Source: Pseudomonas sp.
Lineage (GTDB): Bacteria; Pseudomonadota; Gammaproteobacteria; Pseudomonadales; Pseudomonadaceae
Reading direction: 5' to 3'
Length of the DNA stretch: 64,000 bases
NCBI RefSeq assembly: GCF_030698175.1
Contig: NZ_JAUYNT010000020.1
Coordinates: forward strand, 140,068-204,067
Shown here: positions 44,756 to 53,865 of the stretch, piece after piece
Position numbering within the stretch: the first letter of the stretch is position 1
Layout: each line of letters opens with the position of its first letter
Position numbers and translations under genes: made by a program
The notes under the pieces: model-generated
Database searches by the model: none
What the model was told of the DNA's origin: nothing
What the model saw: only the letters and a program-made list of their open reading frames with translations

Positions 44756-45367
44756 GTGCAGATAGTATTGGTTCATGGCATGGGCCGAACCCCGCTTTCG
44801 ATGTTGTTGCTGCGTTATCGCCTGCGCAAAGCGGGCCACAAGGTCCACCTGTTTGGTTATCTGCCAGCGTTTCAGCGGCTAGAAAGTGCGACTGAGCGGT
44901 TGTTGGGCTTGGTTGAGCGTAAGGGCGGCGGCAATACCTTTGCGCTGGTCGGCCATTCACTGGGTTCAGTGATTATTCGCCATGCGTTACCACGGCTGAG
45001 TCAGCCGCCAGTTGCGTGTTTCTTGCTAGCGCCGCCGATGCTGGCCTGCAAGGCCGCTAAATTCTTCTCCCGGTTTTACCTGTATCGCCTGCTCACTGGC
45101 GAGATGGGCCAGTTGCTGGCCGATGATGGGTTTATGCAGCAGTTGCCGTTACTGCAAAACACCAAAATCTACGCCGGCACGGGCGGCCCTCGCGCGGCTT
45201 GGTTACCGTTCGGCCACGGGTTAAATGACGGTATTCTTAGCGTTGCCGAAGCGACTGGCAGTGCTACGGTAGAGGTGCTTGAAGTCCCCTCGGTGCACAC
45301 GTTAATCATGAACTCCAAGCTTGTGTTTGCCGATATGGCTCGGGTACTGAGCACGCTAGAGCAATAG
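44756..45367 (+). CDS. Alpha/beta hydrolase (lipase-like)
   Basis: The 203-residue protein starts at GTG 44756, immediately after the preceding stop, reading VQIVLVHGMGRTPLSM. HGMGR is the oxyanion loop and GHSLGS (about 66-71) contains the nucleophile serine; the histidine is probably in PSVHTLIMNS (about 180) and the aspartate in GHGLNDGILSV. There is no signal peptide. It resembles small lipase/esterase-like proteins of the PGAP1/triacylglycerol-lipase type, with unknown substrate. Translational coupling to the nitronate monooxygenase is likely because no separate ribosome site is seen. Confidence 0.82.
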   Translation: MQIVLVHGMGRTPLSMLLLRYRLRKAGHKVHLFGYLPAFQRLESATERLLGLVERKGGGNTFALVGHSLGSVIIRHALPRLSQPPVACFLLAPPMLACKAAKFFSRFYLYRLLTGEMGQLLADDGFMQQLPLLQNTKIYAGTGGPRAAWLPFGHGLNDGILSVAEATGSATVEVLEVPSVHTLIMNSKLVFADMARVLSTLEQ

Positions 45368-45422
45368 GCCCATCGGCTAAACAATCGCCCCCTGTACCCC
45401 CCCCTGATAGAGGACAGTTGCC

Positions 45423-46877
45423 ATGTTTATGGATGACTCTGCGAAAACCCTGGCGGCGAGAATGGTGCGTGGCGAACTTAGCGCTACTGAGGTTTTGCAC
45501 AGCTGCCTGCGGCGTATCGACCAGCACAATCCCGGCATCAATGCGCTGGTCACCCTCGACCAAGCTGGAGCTTTACGAGCCGCACAACAAGCCGATGCAT
45601 TGGTTGGCAACGGTGATGCATCGCGCCCGCTACACGCCGTACCTATCACCATCAAAGACTCGTTCGAAACGGCAGGCCTGCTTACCACCAGCAGTCATCC
45701 ACCCTTGCGCCACTATGTGCCCAGTGCCGATGCCACGGCGGTGGCCAGGCTGCGGGCGGCCGGGGCCATCATAGTCGGCAAAACCAACCTGCCCGAGCTG
45801 GCCGGTGATCCGCAGTGCCGCAGCCCCTTGTTCGGGGTGACCAATAATCCGTGGGATTTAACCCGCACTAGCGGCGGCAGCTCGGGCGGCAGTGCGGCGG
45901 CGGTGGCCATGGGCTTTTCTTGGCTGGATCTGGGCAGCGATATCGGCGGCTCGATTCGCATCCCTGCCGCCTACTGTGGGGTAGTCGGTTTTAAGGCCAC
46001 AGAAAACCGCATCCCGCGTACTGGGCACATTCCCCATCTGCCTGGCGCGCCGCGTAGCGTTAGGCATCTGTTGTCATTCGGCCTGCTGGGCCGCAACGTC
46101 GGTGATTTGCGCCTGGGGCTGGATACAGTTGCCGGCCCAGACGGTCTTGATATTGAGGTGCCGTTAATAGTGCCAGCGTCGGTTAAGGCGCTGGAACGCC
46201 CGCTACGGGTGGCCTATTGGGATGATTTCGCCGGCTTACCGCTGTGCTCGCGCACGCGTACGGCGCTGGCGCAGACGGTCGCGCGCCTCCAGGAGCAAGG
46301 AGTCGAGGTGCAACGTTGCTGTCCGCCGGGGTTCGATATCGAGCAAGCCTGGTATGCCTACGGCATCATCGCTGGTGCCGAAATCGGCTTGGGCATGCCG
46401 GCGCTGGAACGCTATTTATTGCATGGGGCTGGCAAGCTGTTGCCGCGCTCTCAGGTGTTGGCACGGCACATGAGCAAAGGCTTGGTGTGCAACTGGCCGC
46501 GCTACAACGAGGCGTTGAATATGCGCGAGGGGCTGATCACTCAGTTGGAGCAGTTTCTCGATTCTTGGGATGTCTGGTTGTGCCCGGTGGCGCCGACCAC
46601 GGCTTATCCACACCGCCCCCTAAGTAAATACGGCAAACCGCCAACGATTCTGGTTGATGAGCAGCCGCTGGCCTATTTCGATGGCACGATCAGCCTGACT
46701 AGCCCATTTTCCCTGACGGGGAGTCCGGTGGTGTCTCTACCTGTGGCCGTGGTTGAGGGGCTGCCAGTTGGCTTGCAGCTGATCGGTAAGCGTTGGTGCG
46801 ATGAGGCCTTGCTGGCATGCTGCGAGCGGATCGAGCAATTGCTCGGTGGTTATCGCCGGCCACCGCTGCTCGGGTAG
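45423..46877 (+). CDS. Amidase signature family hydrolase
   Basis: Amidase-signature enzymes use a Ser-cisSer-Lys triad to hydrolyse amides. The 484-residue protein has the lysine in PITIKDSFETAG, the Gly/Ser-rich signature TRTSGGSSGGSAAAVAMG, and the nucleophile serine in GSDIGGSIRIPAAYCG. Length is normal. Substrate cannot be read from sequence; GatA is unlikely because no gatBC genes are adjacent and the C terminus differs. It starts at ATG 45423 shortly after the hydrolase gene, so they may form one transcript, and a terminator follows at 46934-46958. Confidence 0.92.
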   Translation: MFMDDSAKTLAARMVRGELSATEVLHSCLRRIDQHNPGINALVTLDQAGALRAAQQADALVGNGDASRPLHAVPITIKDSFETAGLLTTSSHPPLRHYVPSADATAVARLRAAGAIIVGKTNLPELAGDPQCRSPLFGVTNNPWDLTRTSGGSSGGSAAAVAMGFSWLDLGSDIGGSIRIPAAYCGVVGFKATENRIPRTGHIPHLPGAPRSVRHLLSFGLLGRNVGDLRLGLDTVAGPDGLDIEVPLIVPASVKALERPLRVAYWDDFAGLPLCSRTRTALAQTVARLQEQGVEVQRCCPPGFDIEQAWYAYGIIAGAEIGLGMPALERYLLHGAGKLLPRSQVLARHMSKGLVCNWPRYNEALNMREGLITQLEQFLDSWDVWLCPVAPTTAYPHRPLSKYGKPPTILVDEQPLAYFDGTISLTSPFSLTGSPVVSLPVAVVEGLPVGLQLIGKRWCDEALLACCERIEQLLGGYRRPPLLG

Positions 46878-46933
46878 TAAGCTAGTCTGGGCACACAATG
46901 GTGGGGCGGGTTTGACCTTTTACGCAGAGCAAA

Positions 46934-46958
46934 AAAAAACCGGCAATGCCGGTTTTTT
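46934..46958. terminator. Bidirectional rho-independent terminator after the amidase gene
   Basis: AAAAAACCGGC-AAT-GCCGGTTTTTT is a perfect inverted repeat with A-run and T-run on opposite sides, so it can end the amidase transcript on the plus strand and the possible small minus-strand gene next to it. Confidence 0.88.
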
Positions 46959-46976
46959 CGTTCTTGCACTGCAAGG

Positions 46977-47060
46977 TCAGTCACGTCGCTTGCGGTCATT
47001 TTCAGACACTGGTGCGGTAAAAGAGAGACCGAGAAGGGCGAAGAAGCCGAAGAGTTTCAT
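46977..47060 (-). CDS. Possible tiny peptide gene (27 residues)
   Basis: The minus strand from ATG 47060 reads MKLFGFFALLGLSFTAPVSE then a basic end NDRKRRD and a stop, with a terminator directly downstream. The hydrophobic N terminus and charged C terminus resemble small membrane peptides. The ribosome site is poor (only GGA). This is a low-confidence candidate. Confidence 0.3.
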   Translation of the reverse strand: MKLFGFFALLGLSFTAPVSENDRKRRD

Positions 47061-47388
47061 TTTTAGTCCATTGGTTGGCTGGTGGTCACTGGATGATTCC
47101 GGCGACCGGGATGTAACAGATCAGCAGCGGTGAATTGCTGCTGTGTTACCTATGGTACCAGCTTGTCAGGCAATAAAATGCGCCGCCTGTTAAATATTTG
47201 CTACATTTTGAGGCGATTTTCAGCTTTGAAATGTTTCTATTTGAGTTTTTGCTCTTGGTTAGTGCGATTTTAATCTGACTTTGTTACCGGGTAACACTTT
47301 GCTGGTTGGCTGCTAGCTGTTCTACGTCCGTTACTTTGTGTAGGGTTTTCAGGGGGATGGCGGTTGTTGTTCAGTAAACCTGGATGCC
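47061..47388. other. AT-rich gap between the terminator region and the UPF0126 gene
   Basis: About 330 bases with no supported gene. The stretch 47150-47340 is clearly AT-rich compared with flanking genes and shows no long repeat or hairpin. Confidence 0.4.
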
Positions 47389-48021
47389 TTAGCCGTTCAA
47401 ATTACTGCGCAAGATCATCCATTTCGGCATGCTCCAGTGCCAGTAGATCGCCAGTGACCTGAATACAAAGGTAAAGGCCACACCACCGAGGGTCGCCAGT
47501 GCGGTTTTGCCGCTGAGAGTGAGCAGGGCGATATAAAAGATGCTGCCGGTGATGATGGTGGTGGCGTAGATGTCGCGGCTCAGCAGCAGATTCGGCCGTT
47601 GCGCCAAGACGTCGCGGATCAGCCCGCCGCCGATCCCGGTGATGGTGGCCATGACCACCGCCACCGGCGCGGAGAAATTCAGCGCCAGGGCCTTGTCGAT
47701 CGATTGCACGCCAAACAGGGCAATGCCGAAGGCGTCGAGGTAGAGAATCAGCGCCCAGACGCTTTCGTCGCGTAAATGCCGCTCGAGGTAAAACGCCAGG
47801 ATGGATGCGGCAATGGCGATCCACACGTAGTTGAAGTCGATCACCCAGAACACCTCGGTGCTCATTAGCAAGTCGCGCAGGGTGCCGCCGCCGACGGCGG
47901 TAATCACGCCGAGGAAGGTCAGGCTGACGATGTCCATGTCTTTGCGGGCGGCGGCGAGAACACCGGCCATGGCGAAGGCGGTGATGGCGGTCATGCCGAT
48001 AAAATAATTGAGGCTGTGCAT
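47389..48021 (-). CDS. Trimeric intracellular cation (TRIC/UPF0126) channel-type membrane protein
   Basis: The 210-residue protein has about seven membrane helices arranged as two repeats, each with the conserved glycine-rich signature: GGGTLRD (about 45-51) and GGGLIRD (about 131-137). Bacterial UPF0126 proteins (YicG-type) share the fold of TRIC potassium channels. The ligand or physiological role in Pseudomonas is not established. It is transcribed alone and lies divergent from the small cupin gene across about 115 bases. Confidence 0.92.
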   Translation of the reverse strand: MHSLNYFIGMTAITAFAMAGVLAAARKDMDIVSLTFLGVITAVGGGTLRDLLMSTEVFWVIDFNYVWIAIAASILAFYLERHLRDESVWALILYLDAFGIALFGVQSIDKALALNFSAPVAVVMATITGIGGGLIRDVLAQRPNLLLSRDIYATTIITGSIFYIALLTLSGKTALATLGGVAFTFVFRSLAIYWHWSMPKWMILRSNLNG

Positions 48022-48137
48022 GCTGGGCGACTCAACTGAATGGGGCGGGGGCGGATGATTCGCCTGGCGCGGTGGCGGCCATTATCATGCAGTAAAGCGG
48101 AGCATCCTACAGCCCACTCCAGTTAAGCGAGGCGTCC

Positions 48138-48482
48138 ATGTTGCCAGTGGTTACCAATCTATTTCAGGCTCCTACGGCCGTCGCGCCCGCTGAGCAGTTG
48201 ATCAGCTTATTGCAAACGCCGCACTTGCGGCTGGAGCAGATCGTCTCCCACGGGCAACCAACAGCGGCGGGCTGCTGGTATGACCAAGCGGCTGCCGAAT
48301 GGGTGTTGTTGGTGCGTGGGACTGCGACCCTGCAATTCGAGGCGGGCGCGAGCCTTGCGCTCAAGGCTGGTGATTGCTTGCTGCTTCCCGCCCATGTGAA
48401 GCACCGGGTCGAGTGCTGCTCCGAGGACGCCCTCTGGTTGGCCTTGCACTTTAGCGAAGCGGTTGCGAGCGCAACACCTTAG
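48138..48482 (+). CDS. Small cupin-domain protein
   Basis: The 114-residue protein is a single cupin barrel: WVLLVRGTATLQFEAG and LKAGDCLLLPAHVKHRVEC carry the two cupin motifs, with metal-binding residues partly replaced (E and H in the first motif are not evident, H in the second is). Similar short cupins are common and often of unknown function, so an enzymatic activity is not assigned. It begins at ATG 48138 after GCGAGG and is convergent with the LysR regulator, whose stop lies 20 bases away. Confidence 0.82.
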   Translation: MLPVVTNLFQAPTAVAPAEQLISLLQTPHLRLEQIVSHGQPTAAGCWYDQAAAEWVLLVRGTATLQFEAGASLALKAGDCLLLPAHVKHRVECCSEDALWLALHFSEAVASATP

Positions 48483-48501
48483 CCGCTGGCTGTTGAGAAG
48501 G

Positions 48502-49416
48502 TCAGCGTGCAGACCGCACCGCTGCAGTTTCGCGCTGCTGTTTCTCCCGGATCAAGGCAATAAAGTACTGCGCGCCCAAACCCAGCGGCTGGCTGTTGGA
48601 CCAGATCAGGTCCACCCACAGGGCCGAGAAGCTGGAGATATTGTCCAGGGTGATTTCCACCAGGGTGCCGGCGTTGAGTTGCGGTTTGACCAGTGATTCC
48701 GGCAAGAAGCCCCAGCCCAGACCGGCTTGCAGCATGCTTAAGGCAGCGGTGTGGTTGTCGCTGCGCCAGTGGTGATGGGCTTGCAGAAAACGCGGCGGCG
48801 CGGCGTTCGGCTCGCGGCTGGCGACTACGATTTGCCGGTGCTCGGCCAACTCTTCGGTGCGCAAGATACGGCCGCAGGTAATCGCCGGATGGTCGGGGGC
48901 GATGACCGCCAGCATGTTCTCCTTGCTCATCTCTTGGCAGCATTCGCGGCTGTCAAACTGCTGGCTTTCAAACACCACCGCCAGTTGCACCCGACCGTCG
49001 TGCAGCAGGCGAATGGCGTCGGTTTCCGGGGCGGCAAGCACCTCCACTTCCAGCGACGGATAGCGCAGCGCCAATTGCCCGAGTGGCCCGGCCCAGTCCG
49101 AGGCCAAAAGTTCTGGGGCAATGGCCAGGCTCAGGCGACTTTCCAGGCCCTTGGACAAGGCCAGGGCTTGCGCCTCCCAGAGTTCGAACTGCTGCAGCAT
49201 AAAGCGCGCCTTAGCCTCCAGCGCCGAGGCGGCCGGGGTCGGCAGCGGCTCACGGCCACGCCGATCAAACAACTCAAGGTTAAGGTCGGCCTCCAAATTG
49301 GCGATGCACATGCTCACCGCCGACGGCACGCGGCCGATGCTGCGGGCGGCGGCAGAGAACGAGCCTTTGTCGAGTACGGCGAGAAAGACCTGAATGGCGT
49401 CCTTGGTTAAGCTCAT
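48502..49416 (-). CDS. LysR-family transcriptional regulator, divergent from a PACE efflux gene
   Basis: The 304-residue protein has an N-terminal winged helix-turn-helix (about 5-65: GSFSAAARSIGRVPSAVSMCIANLE) and a C-terminal type 2 periplasmic-binding-like effector domain (about 92-300). It is divergently transcribed from a PACE efflux pump across an 89-base gap with a matching inverted repeat. In Acinetobacter, the LysR-type AceR activates the PACE pump gene aceI in response to chlorhexidine, and this pair has the same layout. That it regulates the pump is inferred from position; the inducer is unknown. Confidence 0.88.
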   Translation of the reverse strand: MSLTKDAIQVFLAVLDKGSFSAAARSIGRVPSAVSMCIANLEADLNLELFDRRGREPLPTPAASALEAKARFMLQQFELWEAQALALSKGLESRLSLAIAPELLASDWAGPLGQLALRYPSLEVEVLAAPETDAIRLLHDGRVQLAVVFESQQFDSRECCQEMSKENMLAVIAPDHPAITCGRILRTEELAEHRQIVVASREPNAAPPRFLQAHHHWRSDNHTAALSMLQAGLGWGFLPESLVKPQLNAGTLVEITLDNISSFSALWVDLIWSNSQPLGLGAQYFIALIREKQQRETAAVRSAR

Positions 49417-49432
49417 CTATCAATATTCCTGA

Positions 49433-49461
49433 AATAAGCTAACTAATAGTTTCAGCTTATT
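49433..49461. promoter_or_regulatory. Candidate LysR-type operator between the regulator and the PACE pump
   Basis: AATAAGCT (49433-49440) and AGCTTATT (49454-49461) are perfect 8-bp inverted arms spaced by 13 bases in the divergent promoter region. LysR regulators bind such dyads, usually with a T-N11-A core. Binding is inferred. Confidence 0.5.
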
Positions 49462-49505
49462 AGACATAAAGTGCTCGCAGATTGGCAAATTCTGAGGGTT
49501 ATAAG

Positions 49506-49937
49506 ATGCAAGGCAAACAACGCAAAGTAGTTCAGGCGCTCAGTTACGAGTTGCTGGCCTTGCTGTTTATCGTGCCGCTGGCAGCCTGGGTGTTCGACAG
49601 CAGTTTGGCGCTGTCGGGGCTGGTGGCCCTGGTGGTGTCTTTGCTGGCGATGAGTTGGAGCATGCTGTTCAACAGCCTGTTTGAGGCTTGGGAAGCGCGT
49701 CAGCGGCGACCGCAGCGGACCTTTAAGCGCCGACTGCTGCATGCGTTGAGCTTTGAACTGGGCTTGTTGCTGTTTACCGTGCCGGTGCTGGCCTTTGGTC
49801 TGGGCATCAGCTGGTGGCAGGCATTACTCAGCGATGTTGCTTTGCTGCTGTTCTTTCTGGTGTATGCGTTGTTCTTCCAGTGGGGCTTTGACCTGCTGTT
49901 TGGTCCGCCGGCGGCCACCCTTGGCGCGCCTCGCTAA
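49506..49937 (+). CDS. PACE-family efflux pump (AceI-like, bacterial transmembrane pair domains)
   Basis: PACE proteins are small proton-coupled exporters of biocides such as chlorhexidine. The start is set at ATG 49506 (MQGKQRKVVQALSYELLALL), after GAGGG, giving 143 residues with four membrane helices in two repeated pairs. The conserved, functionally essential glutamate of AceI (E15) is at exactly residue 15 here (ALSYE), and the second repeat has the matching HALSFELGLLLFTVP. The divergent LysR regulator supports the assignment. Substrate range is not predictable. Confidence 0.92.
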   Translation: MQGKQRKVVQALSYELLALLFIVPLAAWVFDSSLALSGLVALVVSLLAMSWSMLFNSLFEAWEARQRRPQRTFKRRLLHALSFELGLLLFTVPVLAFGLGISWWQALLSDVALLLFFLVYALFFQWGFDLLFGPPAATLGAPR

Positions 49938-49950
49938 GCTGGACAGAAGG

Positions 49951-51240
49951 CTAAGGCGTGCTGCAGACGCGGTTGCGGCCCAGTTGCTTGGCTTGCAGCA
50001 GGGCATGGTCGGCCCGTGAGAAGAGCGTATCGAATGACGTTTCGGCTTTTTTGTAGCTGGCAACCCCGAGGCTGATGGTGATGTCGATGGCTACTGCGCC
50101 AACTTGCAGGTCGTATCCTTGCAGCAGGCAACGCAGACGCTCGGCGATCTCCATGGCGGTATTCAGTGAAGTTTCCGGCAGCAGCAGTGAAAACTCTTCA
50201 CCGCCGGTACGGGCCAGTACGTCAGCCTCGCGGATCACCTCCAGGCAGCGCTTGGCCATGGCGCAGAGTACGGCATCACCCATGGGGTGGCCGTGTTGGT
50301 CGTTGATTATTTTGAAATGATCAATGTCGATGGCAATTACCGACAGTGGCAGTTTTGAGCGTTTACTGCGGCTGAACTCGCGGCGGGCAAAATCGTAGAA
50401 GTAGCGGCGGTTATACAGCCCGGTCAGGGCGTCGGTGCTGGCTTGACGCTGCAGTTCTTCCTTGAGCAAATGCAGCTCGGTGATGTCCGTCGAGAGACCG
50501 ATCAGGCTGTTGCCGTGCGCTGCGGACTGCAGCGGAATCTTTACCGTCCAGTAGTGACGCATGCGGCCATTGGCATCCTTGAATGACTCTTCACCTTGCT
50601 GTTTGGTCTGTGTTTCGAACACTTGCGAGTCGAGTTGCCAGAGATGGTCGGCGTCTTCCTTGGGCATTAGGTCGATGTCACGCTTGCCGACGATCTGCTC
50701 TGGCGACAAGGAAAATATTTCGGCGGTTTTACGGTTGGCATACACGTAGGCGCAGCTGCTGTCCTTCATGTAAATGTGCGCCTCGACGTTATTCATCACG
50801 GTGTCGAGCAAGTGTTTTTGTTCGTGAATCTGTACTTCCAGGCGTTTGCGTTCGGTAATGTCGGAAGAGATTCCACACATGCCGATGATCAGGCCATTGG
50901 CATCACGCAGTGGTTTTTTGATGCTCCAGTAGGTGCGGGTTTCGCCGGTTTCGCGGATGACGTTGGTTTCTTCTTGTTCGATCACTTCGCCGTGCTGCAT
51001 GACGCGCAGATCATTGACGCGCAGCTCGTTGGAAATGCTCAGGTTGAAGAAGTGGCTGTCGTCTTTGCCCAGTACCTGATCCAGGGGGAAGCCGAATAAC
51101 TCCAGCACTTTGCGGTTGGCGAAGGTGTAACAGCCGTGAATATCCTTGGTGAAAATATAGGCGCCCATTTCGTCCAGCACGGCGTGCAGAGCATCGACTT
51201 TAAGTCGTAGTAGTTGGGTGTCTGGCGTTGATTTTGGCAT
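49951..51240 (-). CDS. PAS-PAS-GGDEF diguanylate cyclase
   Basis: The 429-residue soluble protein has two PAS domains (about 10-130: GAYIFTKDIHGCYTFANRK; about 140-260: NVEAHIYMKDSSCAYVYANR) with PAC-like segments ending in TERKRLE, then a GGDEF domain with DALTGLYNRR, active site GGEEF and the I-site R-E-A-D five residues upstream. It should make c-di-GMP under feedback control. There is no membrane segment. It is transcribed alone, downstream of phaG and upstream of the PACE gene. The PAS ligand is unknown. Confidence 0.92.
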   Translation of the reverse strand: MPKSTPDTQLLRLKVDALHAVLDEMGAYIFTKDIHGCYTFANRKVLELFGFPLDQVLGKDDSHFFNLSISNELRVNDLRVMQHGEVIEQEETNVIRETGETRTYWSIKKPLRDANGLIIGMCGISSDITERKRLEVQIHEQKHLLDTVMNNVEAHIYMKDSSCAYVYANRKTAEIFSLSPEQIVGKRDIDLMPKEDADHLWQLDSQVFETQTKQQGEESFKDANGRMRHYWTVKIPLQSAAHGNSLIGLSTDITELHLLKEELQRQASTDALTGLYNRRYFYDFARREFSRSKRSKLPLSVIAIDIDHFKIINDQHGHPMGDAVLCAMAKRCLEVIREADVLARTGGEEFSLLLPETSLNTAMEIAERLRCLLQGYDLQVGAVAIDITISLGVASYKKAETSFDTLFSRADHALLQAKQLGRNRVCSTP

Positions 51241-51410
51241 GACGTTTGGTCTTCGTGCAGGCGCCCATAAAGTCCCTGTGTGTGGCTCTGACGGCCGATT
51301 TTGTTCGGCTGCCTAGGGGAACTATAGTCGCTGTACGCACTGTGACCTGTCGCCGTGATTACGCTGAAAGCTACGCCGTGGTCGTCGCCGGGGGATTGCC
51401 CTCAAGCGTG

Positions 51411-51442
51411 TCAACCGCAGCCTTGCAATAGGCTGCGGTTGA
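51411..51442 (-). terminator. Strong hairpin downstream of phaG
   Basis: TCAACCGCAGCC (51411-51422) and GGCTGCGGTTGA (51431-51442) form a perfect 12-bp stem around an 8-base loop, starting 6 bases after the phaG stop on the minus strand. No T-run follows on either side, so it may end transcription inefficiently or protect the mRNA end. Confidence 0.6.
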
Positions 51443-51448
51443 ACGGGA

Positions 51449-52330
51449 TTAAACCGCCATCGAGTGGATTGCCTGCGGTCTGCGCTGCAGTTGCTGAACG
51501 CTAGGCGCGCTCTGCAGGAAGCCGAGCAAGGCTTGCTGGGCCTGCAGCCAGGCGCCTTTGTGCTCCATGTCGAGAAAGTGCCCGGTGTTGCGCAGGGTGC
51601 TGAACTGGCAGTCCGGCACATGCTCGACAAACAGCCGCGCATCGGCCGGGCTGGTGTACTCGTCATGCTCGCCGTTGACGAACAGCATGGGGATCTTGAT
51701 GCGGCTCAGATAACGTGTGTCGCAGTGGTCGGTGTGGCTCAGCAAACGGTCGATATGGGCATGCATCTGCCGGTATTCGTGCACCGCGAGGTTGCTGATA
51801 TGGCGCTGGTTGTGGCGCTTGAACAGCGACGGCAGGTATTTGCCCAGGGTGTTGTTGACCAACTGTGCGATGTTCTCGCGCTCGACGTTATGCAGGTAGC
51901 GCCGGCCTTGCTCCAGGTAGTCGAGCATTGGCGCATTCAGGCGCGGGGTGAAGGAGCTGATAATCGCCTTCTCGATCCGTGCCGGCGCTTGCGCCAGGGC
52001 GAGCAGGGCGCAAGCGCCGCCCCAGGAAAACGACAACAGGTAATCGGCACCGAACAGCTCAATCAGATCGAGCAGAATCTCGGCTTCGTCTTCCTTGCTG
52101 AGCGGTTGCTGGTGGCTGTTGTGCGGCTTGGATTGGCCGGCATAGGGCTGGTCGTAGAGCACCACATTGAATTGCGGTTGCAGGTATTTGATGGTCTGGG
52201 CGAAGGCGGCGGTGGTCGCCAGCGAGCCATTGACCAAGAGGATGGTTTTGCGCGCTGTCGGGCAGGCGTAAAACTCGGTGTAAACCTGATAGTGGTGGTG
52301 CGCCGTTACTACTGCTGTGGCTGGTTTCAT
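51449..52330 (-). CDS. phaG: (R)-3-hydroxydecanoyl-ACP:CoA transacylase PhaG
   Basis: PhaG links fatty-acid synthesis to medium-chain polyhydroxyalkanoate production by releasing 3-hydroxyacyl groups from ACP. The 293-residue protein is an alpha/beta hydrolase-fold member close to P. putida PhaG in length and sequence as I recall it: VNGSLATTAAFAQT, FNVVLYDQPYAGQSKPHN, the nucleophile serine S102 in LLSFSWGGACALL, and the histidine in NTGHFLDMEHK. RhlA of rhamnolipid synthesis is a close relative, but the motif YDQPYAGQSKPHN and the missing rhlB/rhlC (rhamnosyl) neighbours favour PhaG. ATG 52330 follows AGGGGAAC. Confidence 0.88.
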   Translation of the reverse strand: MKPATAVVTAHHHYQVYTEFYACPTARKTILLVNGSLATTAAFAQTIKYLQPQFNVVLYDQPYAGQSKPHNSHQQPLSKEDEAEILLDLIELFGADYLLSFSWGGACALLALAQAPARIEKAIISSFTPRLNAPMLDYLEQGRRYLHNVERENIAQLVNNTLGKYLPSLFKRHNQRHISNLAVHEYRQMHAHIDRLLSHTDHCDTRYLSRIKIPMLFVNGEHDEYTSPADARLFVEHVPDCQFSTLRNTGHFLDMEHKGAWLQAQQALLGFLQSAPSVQQLQRRPQAIHSMAV

Positions 52331-52842
52331 GCGGCTGTTCCCCTGCGCAAGTGTGGCAAGGCAAACGACTGAGCCGTTTGCCGGGCAATGTATGGCAGCT
52401 AGGAAAGCGCCTGGAGATGACAGGCGAATGGCACTTATAAGAATTAAATAAATTCTTTATTATCAATGAGTTATATGTAAAGCACGGAGCCGCTCCCGAC
52501 GCTTTTTAAGCGTCGAGACTAGGCGTTGTTGCGGGCAGGATGCACAAGGTGCACGGCTTGCAGGTGTCGGGTGAAGCGCTTGGATGAACAATTAGACTTA
52601 TTGGTCACTGATTGACCTTGTGGTTTTATTTAAGCAGCAAGGCGGTTGCCGAGCAAGGGCTAATTGCCTAACAGGCCGTTGAAAAACTACTGCGCTAGGC
52701 TATGCCGCGTTGAAATCAGCCTCAAAATGCTCATTTACGACCAGTAAACTGCGCTTTTTCGACTGATTCCGCCTTGCCTAGCCGTCGCTCGCTACATTTT
52801 TCAACGGCCTGTTAAGCGCTTGCTCGCTCCGCGAGTTGGCTG
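52331..52842. other. Intergenic region between phaG and rlmF
   Basis: These 512 bases hold no gene. They include an AT-rich stretch at about 52430-52490 that probably contains the phaG promoter, and the palindromic element at 52669-52814, just downstream of rlmF. Confidence 0.5.
52669..52814. repeat. Palindromic mobile-like element, TAACAGGCCGTTGAAAAA family, copy 2 (146 bp)
   Basis: TAACAGGCCGTTGAAAAA at the left end is inverted at the right end (TTTTTCAACGGCCTGTTA, ending 52814). The interior is shared with the 315-bp copy at 16099-16413, including AAATGCTCATTTAC and a GTAAACTGCGCTTTTTCGACT-like segment. No coding capacity. It lies 28 bases after the rlmF stop. Confidence 0.85.
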
Positions 52843-53853
52843 CTAGCTCTTGGGCAAATTGGCCCAGTGGGTTTGTCGCCAAAGTTCATGTTCGGCGGCG
52901 TCGAGAAAGCTCCAGGCGACGAAGCGGCTTTGCTTATTGCCTTGGGCCATCTCGATGGTGCGCACTTGCTTGGCGCCGAGCTTGTTGAGCTGTTTGTAGA
53001 TGTCGGGCAGGTTGCCGACCTTGGAAATCAGGCTGCTAAACCACAGCGCCTGGCCGCCGATTCCGGCACTTTCCTTGATCATCCGTTTCACGAACGAGGC
53101 TTCGCCGCCGGTGCACCACAGCTCGCTGCTCTGGCCGCCAAAGTTCAGTTCGGGCAGTGCGCGTTTGGGGTCGAGTTTGCCCAGATTCTTCCATTTGCGC
53201 CGGCTGCCGCTGGCGGCTTCTTCTGCGCTGGCGTGGAACGGCGGATTGCACAGGGTCAGCTCGAAGTGCTCGCCATCCGCCAGCAGGTCGGCAAAGATCT
53301 GCCCACGGTTGTGTTGCTGGCGCAGTTCGATGGCTGCCGCCAAGTGGTTGGCCTGCACGGTGGCATTGGCGGCGGCCAGGGCCGCGGCGTCGATGTCGCT
53401 GCCGACAAAGCGCCAGCCATAGTCGCTGTGGCCCAGCAACGGGTAGATGCAGTTGGCGCCAACGCCAATGTCCAGCAGCCGGATCGCCGGCCCGCGGGGG
53501 ATAGATTCGCCGTTATCGCTGGCTAACAAGTCGGCCAAACCATGCAGGTAGTCGGCCCGGCCCGGAATCGGCGGGCACAGGTAACCTTCTGGAATATCCC
53601 AATGGGCGATGCCATACAGGCCTTGCAGCAGCGCGCGGTTGAACACCCGCACGGCGGCAGGGTTGGCAAAGTCGATGCTTTGTTTGCCATGGGGATTGCT
53701 AATCACAAAGGCGGCCAATTCAGGGCAGCTGTTGATCAGCGCCGGGAAGTCGTAACGGCCTTGGTGGCGGTTGCGTGGGTGAAACGGCGCTGCTTCGAGC
53801 TTGGCTGGTGCGTCTGCGGCTGGCGTGGCGGGGGTTCCCGGAGTGTGGGTCAT
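52843..53853 (-). CDS. rlmF: 23S rRNA (adenine(1618)-N(6))-methyltransferase RlmF
   Basis: RlmF methylates A1618 of 23S rRNA. The 336-residue protein has a Pro/Ala-rich start, the family block [13 protein letters not shown] in the form [13 protein letters not shown], a Rossmann SAM site [17 protein letters not shown], and the N6-adenine methyltransferase motif CNPPFH (NPPF). It also has [19 protein letters not shown] typical of RlmF. It is transcribed alone. The start at ATG 53853 is the first in frame, with no strong ribosome site seen. Confidence 0.95.
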   Translation of the reverse strand: MTHTPGTPATPAADAPAKLEAAPFHPRNRHQGRYDFPALINSCPELAAFVISNPHGKQSIDFANPAAVRVFNRALLQGLYGIAHWDIPEGYLCPPIPGRADYLHGLADLLASDNGESIPRGPAIRLLDIGVGANCIYPLLGHSDYGWRFVGSDIDAAALAAANATVQANHLAAAIELRQQHNRGQIFADLLADGEHFELTLCNPPFHASAEEAASGSRRKWKNLGKLDPKRALPELNFGGQSSELWCTGGEASFVKRMIKESAGIGGQALWFSSLISKVGNLPDIYKQLNKLGAKQVRTIEMAQGNKQSRFVAWSFLDAAEHELWRQTHWANLPKS

Positions 53854-53865
53854 AAGTGCCTGATA

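Noticed and set aside
51449..52330. Calling this gene rhlA (rhamnolipid synthesis) instead of phaG
   Set aside because: Sequence blocks fit PhaG better and no rhamnosyltransferase gene is adjacent; the two families are close, so some doubt remains.
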